A DNA stretch of 64,000 nucleotides, from positions 1,736,001 to 1,800,000 of the forward strand of contig NZ_CP165727.1 in the NCBI RefSeq assembly GCF_041200175.1, read 5' to 3'. How positions within the stretch are numbered: position 1 is the stretch's first letter; each line of letters opens with the position of its first letter. This stretch comes from Streptomyces sp. R33. Its GTDB lineage: Bacteria > Actinomycetota > Actinomycetes > Streptomycetales > Streptomycetaceae. The position numbers and the translations under genes are program-made. Positions 58,576 through 64,000 of the stretch are shown here, one piece after another. The notes beneath the pieces are model-generated. The model had not been told where the DNA came from. It did not search any database and was given only the letters and a program-made list of their open reading frames with translations.

Positions 58576-59646
58576 GTGGAGCTGACCAGTCCGTCGTTCC
58601 TCGTCACTCTGATCGCCGTCACCGCGCTCGCCATGCTGGCCGCACTGTTGCTGTGGAACCGGGTCCCGGGGCCGGGGTGGGTGCGGTGGCCCGTGCGGGT
58701 GCTGATGATCGCGCTGTGCCAGCTGACCTCCATCGCGGTGATCGCGACCTGGATCAACGGCAGTTACGGGCTCTACTCCTCCTGGAACGACCTGCTGGGC
58801 ACGGAGAACGTGCAGGACTCCTCGGCAATGACCGGGCCGCCGCTGGGCCGGGCCAAGTTCACGCAGGGCGCCGACGGCACGCAGACCACCTACTTCCGCG
58901 GCTCGCATTCGAAACTCGCCGGGCAGGTGATCGTGTGGACTCCGCCCGAGTACCGGGCCCGGGGTGCGGAGAAGACCCGTTTCCCGGTGCTGATGCTGCT
59001 GCACGGGTATCCGGGCTCGCCCCGGACCTGGCTCGACCTGGGCGGCATGCCGGGCGCGCTGGAGCAGCTGGTCCGGCTGGGCGCGGCGCACCCGTTCATC
59101 GTCGTGGTCCCGGAGATCTACCCGGGCGGGGTGAACACGGACTGCAGCAACACGCCGACGCGGAAGGTGGCCAGCTGGCTCGCGGAGGACGTGACGGACC
59201 TGGTCGCGAAGAACTTCCGTGCCCTGCGCGAGCCCCACGGGTGGGGGGTGATGGGAGTGTCGACCGGGGGGTTCTGCGCGGCCAAGCTGCCGTTGCAGTA
59301 CCCGAAGGTGTTCCGGGCGGGCGCGGCCCTGGACCCGGATCCGCTGGCCGGGGATCCGGAGGTGCTGGCCGACCCGGCCCTGCGCGAGCGCAACAGCCCC
59401 CTGTGGCTGGTCCGGCATGCCAAGGGGGCCGACGTCGGGCTGTTCCTGGCCACCTCGGCGCAGGACAAGGACAGCCCGCCGCAGCAGCTGGAGGCCTTCG
59501 GCCGGGCCGCGGCGGGCAGCGGGGTCCGGGTGAGGACCCTGGTCCGCCCGGCCGGCGGCCACAACTTCCAGACCTGGACCGGGATGTACCCGGATGCGCT
59601 GGGCTGGCTGAGCGCGGAGCTCCCGCCGCCCGGCGACGGCCGGTAG
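58576..59646 (+). CDS. Membrane-anchored esterase-like alpha/beta hydrolase
   Basis: 356 residues from GTG 58576 (GGAG nine bases upstream). Two membrane helices (about residues 5-25 and 38-60). The outside domain is of the esterase D/mycolyltransferase type: VLMLLHGYPGSPRTWLDLGG, serine nucleophile in MGVSTGGFCAAK (about 229), and histidine in PAGGHNFQTWTGM. Substrate unknown. It ends with TAG directly abutting the stop of the convergent P450 gene. Confidence 0.9.
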   Translation: MELTSPSFLVTLIAVTALAMLAALLLWNRVPGPGWVRWPVRVLMIALCQLTSIAVIATWINGSYGLYSSWNDLLGTENVQDSSAMTGPPLGRAKFTQGADGTQTTYFRGSHSKLAGQVIVWTPPEYRARGAEKTRFPVLMLLHGYPGSPRTWLDLGGMPGALEQLVRLGAAHPFIVVVPEIYPGGVNTDCSNTPTRKVASWLAEDVTDLVAKNFRALREPHGWGVMGVSTGGFCAAKLPLQYPKVFRAGAALDPDPLAGDPEVLADPALRERNSPLWLVRHAKGADVGLFLATSAQDKDSPPQQLEAFGRAAAGSGVRVRTLVRPAGGHNFQTWTGMYPDALGWLSAELPPPGDGR

Positions 59647-60897
59647 CTACCCCCTGGTCAGGCGGACGGGCAGGGAGTCGACGCTGTTGCCGATGAAGCT
59701 GCGCTGGTGCGGGAGTTCGGGCTCGGGGACGGCGAGGTCGAGGTCCGGGAAGCGGGTGAAGAGCCGCTCCAGGGCGATGACGGCCTCGAGTCGGGCGAGC
59801 GGGGCGCCTACGCAGTAGTGCGCGCCGTGCCCGAAGGAGAGGTTGCGGGCGGCGGTGGGGCGGGTGATGTCGAAGCGGTCTGCGTCCGGGCCGTGGACGG
59901 CCCGGTCGCGGCCGGCCGCGGTGTAGCCGGCGAGGACCGGGGTGCCCTGCGGGATCACGGTCCCGTCGACGGTGAGGTCGCGGACGGGGTACCGGAACGG
60001 GAACCAGCTGACGGGCCCGTCCCAGCGCAGGGTCTCGTCCACCACGTCGGACCAGGTGGCCTTCCCCTCCTGCACCAGTGCGAGCTGGTCGCGGTGGGTG
60101 CACAGGGCGCGCACGGCGTTGCTGATCAGGTTGAGGGTGGTCTCGTGGCCGGCGACGAGCATCAGGCGCATGGTGCCGATGAGTTCGGCCTCGCTGAGCC
60201 GGTCGCCGTCGCCCTCGCGGGCGGCGATCAGCGCGCTGGTCAGGTCGTCGCCCGGCGTCTCGCGGCGGGCGGCGGCTATCGTGCCCATCAGCTCGACGAG
60301 TTCCCGTACGGCGGCCATCGCCTCGGCGGGGGTGGTGTCGGTGGCGATGATCACCATGTGGGACAGGTGGTGCAGCCGGCCACGGTGCTCGGGGTCCACG
60401 CCGAGCAGCTCGCAGATGACGCTCATCGGCAGCGGCAGGGCGAAGTGGGTGCGCAGGTCCGCGACACCGTCGGGGGCCTCGGCCGCCGCACGGCCGAGGT
60501 CGTCGAGGAGTCCGGCGGTCAGCTCCTCGATGCGCGGCCGCAGCCGCTCCACCTGGCGGGCCGTGAAGGCGTTGCCGACCAGGGAGCGCAGCCGGCGGTG
60601 GTCGGCGCCGTCGGAGGTGTGCATGCCCTGGGCGTTGGCGAAAGCCCGCAGCGGCCAGTGCGCGGGGATGGTGCCGTCGTGCAGGGAGGGGAAGTGCCGG
60701 GCGTCCTTGGCCGCGTCGGGGTGGGCGAGGAACTCCTTCAGCGCTTCGTGTCCGAGGACGACCGCACCGGGTACCCCGCCGGGCAGGACGACGTCCGCCA
60801 CGCTGCCCTGGGCGCGCAGCCGGGCGTTGAGGGCGTGCGGGCAGCCGCCGGCGGGGTCGATGACGTACGCGGGCGTGGGTGCGTTGTCGGGTGACAA
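59647..60897 (-). CDS. Cytochrome P450
   Basis: 416 residues from TTG 60895-60897, supported by GGAG seven bases upstream; no ATG or GTG fits better. I-helix oxygen-binding motif AGHETT, ExxR in DETLRWDGP, and haem-ligand cysteine in FGHGAHYCVGAPLARLE (about residue 362). It is the soluble bacterial class and needs a ferredoxin and reductase, none of which lie next to it. Tail to tail with the esterase with zero bases between the stops. The substrate may be an isoprenoid from the neighbouring genes, which is unproven. Confidence 0.95.
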   Translation of the reverse strand: MSPDNAPTPAYVIDPAGGCPHALNARLRAQGSVADVVLPGGVPGAVVLGHEALKEFLAHPDAAKDARHFPSLHDGTIPAHWPLRAFANAQGMHTSDGADHRRLRSLVGNAFTARQVERLRPRIEELTAGLLDDLGRAAAEAPDGVADLRTHFALPLPMSVICELLGVDPEHRGRLHHLSHMVIIATDTTPAEAMAAVRELVELMGTIAAARRETPGDDLTSALIAAREGDGDRLSEAELIGTMRLMLVAGHETTLNLISNAVRALCTHRDQLALVQEGKATWSDVVDETLRWDGPVSWFPFRYPVRDLTVDGTVIPQGTPVLAGYTAAGRDRAVHGPDADRFDITRPTAARNLSFGHGAHYCVGAPLARLEAVIALERLFTRFPDLDLAVPEPELPHQRSFIGNSVDSLPVRLTRG

Positions 60898-60987
60898 GCT
60901 GGCTCTCCTGACCGTATGGACGAAACTCGGCCAACAGTGCGGCCTGCGGACCGGGTTGTACAAGTCCGCTCCGTCCGGGTTCCGGGG

Positions 60988-62280
60988 TCAGAACCAGGTG
61001 AGGGTGAGGGGGAAAGCGGCGCTCGCGGTGGCTCCGCCGGAGTCGGTGGCGGTCACCGTGACCTGTACGGTGCCGCTGCCCCAGGGCTTGCCGGTGATAC
61101 GGCCGGAGGCGGCGTCGAGGGCCAGACCGAACGGGAGGCCGGCGGCGGTGAAGCGGACGGGCGGCTTGCCGCCGGTGGCGGTGAGCCGGATGGTGCAGGA
61201 CTGGTTGAACTTGCAGGTCTGCGGGCCGGGGTCGGCGAGCTTCAGATCGCCCGGACCGGACGTGGGGGTGGGCGTCGGGGTGGGGGTCATGGTGGGGGTG
61301 GGCGTCGGAGTCGGAGTCGGCGTGGGGGTGGGGGTGGGCGTCGGCATGGTGCCGCAGCCGGGGGTGGCCTCCGGGGGCAGCGGGACGCGCCAGATCTGGG
61401 TGTCGTTCTCCGACCCGACGAGCAGGCTGGTGCAGTCCGCGTACGTGACGGTCTCGCCCTGGGACTGGGCGGGCAGGGCGACGTCCGCGAGCTTGGCGCC
61501 CGCGGTGTCGTACACGCTCGCGGTGTTGGCGCCGAGCGGCCCGCCGCTGCGCAGGGTGTACGAGGCACCGGACGGCGAGAACGCGCCGTCGGTGGCGAAG
61601 ACCGGCCCCGGGCGGACCGCGGTGAGGGTGTTGACCTGACCGGTCAGCGGGGGCAGCGGGGCCTTGTACAACTGACCGGCTGCGCCGATCAGTTTGCTCG
61701 CGACGTAGAGCCGGCCGGTGACGGGGTCGGCCAGCAGCGACTCGGCGTCGTGCCTGCCGTCCGCGTAGGCGAAGCGGTACGTCACCGGCGTGACGGTCGC
61801 ATCGGCGAGCTGGTCGGGCTCGGCGAAGGCGTGCACGGTGATCTCGGCGCGCCCGCTGAAGTTGTCGCCGATGTCGCCGACCAGGATCGCCGGAAGACCG
61901 GCCGCGTCCCTGCCGAGGGCCAGCCCTTCCCAGTCGGTGTTGCCGACGCCGGAGACGGTGTACGTGGCCCGGAGCCGGCCGGTCGCCGTGGTGCAGTCGA
62001 CGGCGAAGACCTGGTTGGTGTTGCCGCTGTCGTTGACGGCGTAGAACACGCCGGGGTGCTTGCGGCTCATGGCGAGTCCGCTGAGCTCGGCCAGGCCGGC
62101 GGGGAGCGTGCACTTCTTCTCCGGAGCCAGGGCCGCGGCGGGAGCGGGCCCGGACACGGATGCGGGCAGGCCGGCCGGGGCGGCCGCGGCACCGGCCATC
62201 CAGACGGCCGTCGGGAGGAGCGTGGCGAGGGCCGCGGTCGCGAGGGCGGCGGCCCGTGGGGGCGTGAGGAGTCGGGACAT
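60988..62280 (-). CDS. Secreted beta-propeller-like protein with TP-rich linker and Ig-like end
   Basis: 430 residues from ATG 62278-62280. Signal peptide about 1-34. Residues 50-330 form a repetitive domain with LSGLAMSRKHPGVFYAVNDS, NTDWEGLALGRD, HDAESLLADPVTGRLYVASK, the pattern of the extracellular esterase-like/phytase-like propeller family. Then a Thr-Pro repeat linker (about 25 TP units) and a putative Ig domain (GDLKLADPGPQTCKFNQSC through GLALDAASGRITGKPWGSG). It is probably exported and could be lipid- or wall-associated. No ribosome site is visible. Confidence 0.85.
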   Translation of the reverse strand: MSRLLTPPRAAALATAALATLLPTAVWMAGAAAAPAGLPASVSGPAPAAALAPEKKCTLPAGLAELSGLAMSRKHPGVFYAVNDSGNTNQVFAVDCTTATGRLRATYTVSGVGNTDWEGLALGRDAAGLPAILVGDIGDNFSGRAEITVHAFAEPDQLADATVTPVTYRFAYADGRHDAESLLADPVTGRLYVASKLIGAAGQLYKAPLPPLTGQVNTLTAVRPGPVFATDGAFSPSGASYTLRSGGPLGANTASVYDTAGAKLADVALPAQSQGETVTYADCTSLLVGSENDTQIWRVPLPPEATPGCGTMPTPTPTPTPTPTPTPTPTMTPTPTPTPTSGPGDLKLADPGPQTCKFNQSCTIRLTATGGKPPVRFTAAGLPFGLALDAASGRITGKPWGSGTVQVTVTATDSGGATASAAFPLTLTWF

Positions 62281-62392
62281 GCACACAATGTGATGGGACG
62301 TCAGGCAGTGCCGCCAGGGCCGGCGGACACCTCTTTGAACATGGTTCAATGCCGAGCGGGCATGGCTGCCGACACCTGACGGTGGTTTTCGG

Positions 62393-63286
62393 TCAGCGCG
62401 CGGGCTCCCGTACGGGCGAGTTGTGCCGGGCGTGCGCGATGAACGCCCGGGCCGCGCGGCTCAGCGGCCGCCGGGCGTGCGCGAGCCCCACCGGGCGCAG
62501 CAGGGGCGGGGAGAAGGAGCGGATCTCCGCGCGGTCGCCGAAGGCGCGCACGGCCACGTCCCGGTACCAGATGACGGAGCCGCGGCCGTCCGTCACGCCC
62601 GTCACCCAGGCGAGCCGTTCGTCGGCCTCGAGGGACGGCACGGGGCGCACTCCGAGGCAGCTGAACATGGCCTCCATCTCGGTGCGCCGGCCGGCGCCCG
62701 GGGTCGGCAGCACCATGGGAAGGCCGTCGAGCAGCCTGAAGGGCATCGGGTCGGGCAGTCTGCAGCCGATCGGGGAGATCAGCACCACCTCGCGCTCCTG
62801 GATGTGGTGCGTGGACAGCTCCTTGTCCACCGGCAGGTCCACCAGGGCCAACTCGGCCCTTCCCGTGGTGATTTCCTGGACGAGGGCCTCCCGGCTGTCG
62901 TGCTGCTGGAGCCGGATGTCCACTCCGGCGTGCCGTTCGGTGAAGGCCGGCACGAGGTCCGCGGCCAGGTCCAGGGCCAGGGTGGGGGTGGTGACGAGGG
63001 TCAGGACGACCCGGACGCCGCCGCCGTGCGCGGTCCCGATGTCGTCGATCGCCTCCACCGCGTCGAGGACGGTACGGGCGAGCCGCACGGCCCGGGCCCC
63101 TTCCGGCGTGAGGTCCACGCCCCTGCCCCGACGGGCGAGGAGTTCGACTCCGAGGTCGCGTTCCATGGCCTGGATGGCCCGCGACAGGGCGGATTGGGCG
63201 ACGAAGACCGAGGCGGCAGCGCCGGTGATGGAACGGCAGTCCGCGACGGCCACCAAGTAGCGAAGCTGCGCGAGGGTGGGGGTCAT
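62393..63286 (-). CDS. LysR-family regulator
   Basis: 297 residues from ATG 63284-63286. HTH at about 5-45 (LRYLVAVADCRSITGAAASV, then SALSRAIQAMERDLGVELLA), then effector-binding domain with VLPTPGAGRRTEMEAMF. Typical length 290-310. Divergent from the gene starting at 63917, which it may control. A TCACCC-N13-GGGTGA element lies 26 bases upstream. Confidence 0.93.
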   Translation of the reverse strand: MTPTLAQLRYLVAVADCRSITGAAASVFVAQSALSRAIQAMERDLGVELLARRGRGVDLTPEGARAVRLARTVLDAVEAIDDIGTAHGGGVRVVLTLVTTPTLALDLAADLVPAFTERHAGVDIRLQQHDSREALVQEITTGRAELALVDLPVDKELSTHHIQEREVVLISPIGCRLPDPMPFRLLDGLPMVLPTPGAGRRTEMEAMFSCLGVRPVPSLEADERLAWVTGVTDGRGSVIWYRDVAVRAFGDRAEIRSFSPPLLRPVGLAHARRPLSRAARAFIAHARHNSPVREPAR

Positions 63287-63916
63287 GACCGGACGGTAAC
63301 CTCGCCATGCCTCACCCGTAAGGGTTGCAGGGGTGAACAAATGCCCACCCCCGTGGCCGGTTTCATGCACGGTCGGCGTCAAGGTATGCCGGTGCGGCAT
63401 GAGCCCGGCCCGGTGCGGTACGTCGGCGGGCGCGCCGGGGTCGGCCCCGCGCGAGCGGGATCGGCGCAGGCCACCGGCCCCGGCGGGGTCGCCGTGGGAC
63501 CGGCCGGGCCGCGTTCCGGGGTGGCCGTCGGGGCCGAAGGGGCGAAACGGCGCACTCCGCATGACCGTTGACAGTGCACGGCGGCCACCGCACGATGCAT
63601 CGCGGCATCAGGGAAGTTGACCACTGTTCAAACCCGCCTGTGCAGGTGGTCGGGTCGCCCGGGCGGCCCGACCACCGCCACCCGGCGGGAGACCCCCGCC
63701 CGCGCACGCCCCCCCACGGCACGACCAGCGCACGCGCCCCGCACTCCCCGTACTGCCCGCACCCCCCGCACTCCCCCGTACCGCCGCGTCGGGCCCCGTC
63801 CGGCCCCTGTGCGCCCTCCGTGCGCTCCCCGTGCGCCCCGCGGGCACGCTGATGTGCGCCGGAGTGCACTGACCCGCATTGCGACATGTCACACAGCACC
63901 GACCAGAGGAGCGCTC
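63287..63916. other. Divergent intergenic region between LysR and the gene at 63917
   Basis: 630 bases with no gene. Contains the LysR-type element at 63312-63336, an imperfect 32-bp palindrome at 63645-63676 (GGTGGTCGGG arms 63645-63654 and 63667-63676, plus inner CGCCC/GGGCG) and a very C-rich tail (63690-63850) of CCCGCACTCC-like repeats. A TTGACC at 63617-63622 could be a -35, but no good -10 follows. Confidence 0.45.
63312..63336. promoter_or_regulatory. Candidate LysR box
   Basis: TCACCC at 63312-63317 and its exact complement GGGTGA at 63331-63336 with 13 bases between, 26 bases before the LysR start. The size and position suit a LysR-type regulatory binding site. Confidence 0.55.
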
Positions 63917-64000
63917 GTGACCCCCCAGCCCCCGCGATCCGCCGCCACCCGTGACCTGGTCGTCGCGGTCAGCCCGTTCGAGGAACCGCATCCGCGGATC
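63917..64000 (+). CDS. Start of a protein of unclear family, cut by window edge
   Basis: 28 codons are visible from GTG 63917 (AGAGGA six bases upstream): a Pro/Ser-rich start, then LVVAVSPFEEPHPRI. This opening resembles some actinobacterial nitronate-monooxygenase/polyketide-synthase proteins, but 28 residues are too few to claim it. Divergent from the LysR gene, so a target of it is plausible. Confidence 0.6.
   Translation, partial: MTPQPPRSAATRDLVVAVSPFEEPHPRI

Overview
The window is chromosomal DNA of a high-GC actinomycete, almost certainly Streptomyces or a close relative. The support is a strong G/C bias at third codon positions, many GTG and a few TTG starts, GGAGG-type ribosome sites, and gene families typical of the genus: SpoIIE-type phosphatases fused to PAS/GAF/ATPase domains, a PucR-type HTH regulator, DUF1996 and DUF4142 proteins, COG4315 lipoproteins, and secreted glycosidases. 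I see no rRNA, tRNA, CRISPR array, phage or plasmid origin. About 46 intact genes, two edge-truncated genes and three broken genes are called.

Layout. 1-5.1 kb is accessory: a truncated PP2C phosphatase, a SWIM zinc-finger protein, a decayed IS5-family element and a methyltransferase, with two copies of one composite 50-bp repeat about 4 kb apart. 5.5-7.9 kb holds a 738-residue protein of unknown function, with a possible small gene before it. 8.2-10.7 kb is a cold-shock cassette (CspA-type protein, DEAD-box RNA helicase, small conserved protein). 10.7-17.4 kb holds two large sensor-phosphatase-kinase fusions on either side of an orphan solute-binding lipoprotein. 17.4-19.8 kb is an elongation factor G paralogue with a possible leader peptide. 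19.9-24.3 kb is an unusual redox module: a cytochrome-b-like membrane protein, a NuoF-like protein fused to ferredoxin, a lipoprotein with four Y-x4-D repeats, and a second lipoprotein. 24.7-29.3 kb carries the HTH regulator, an ECF-like sigma factor, and the DUF4142-DUF1996 pair.

29.5-40.7 kb has two more PP2C phosphatases (divergent), a secreted tripeptidyl-aminopeptidase-like hydrolase, an SRPBCC protein, a deletion scar joining the C-terminal halves of a TetR regulator and a short-chain dehydrogenase, an MFS exporter with a thioesterase, a FadH-like reductase with a good promoter and operator candidate, and an alpha/beta hydrolase. 40.8-53.9 kb is a glycan-use region: an ABC sugar importer with a GH38 alpha-mannosidase in one operon, then (after a TetR-threonine dehydratase operon) a secreted GH27 alpha-galactosidase with a lectin-like tail and a secreted GH89 alpha-N-acetylglucosaminidase. 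54.1-60.9 kb is an isoprenoid/oxidation group: a small helical protein, a polyprenyl diphosphate synthase, an MpaB/latex-clearing-type oxygenase, a membrane molybdopterin oxidoreductase, a membrane-anchored esterase and a convergent P450. 61-64 kb ends with a secreted beta-propeller-like protein, a LysR regulator and the start of a divergent gene.

The most interesting parts are the polyprenyl synthase-MpaB oxygenase pair, which suggests making and then oxidatively cutting a prenyl chain, and the 19.9-24.3 kb redox module, which could carry electrons across the membrane. Both functions are inferred, not shown. No search could be run, so family names rest on motifs and remembered family features.
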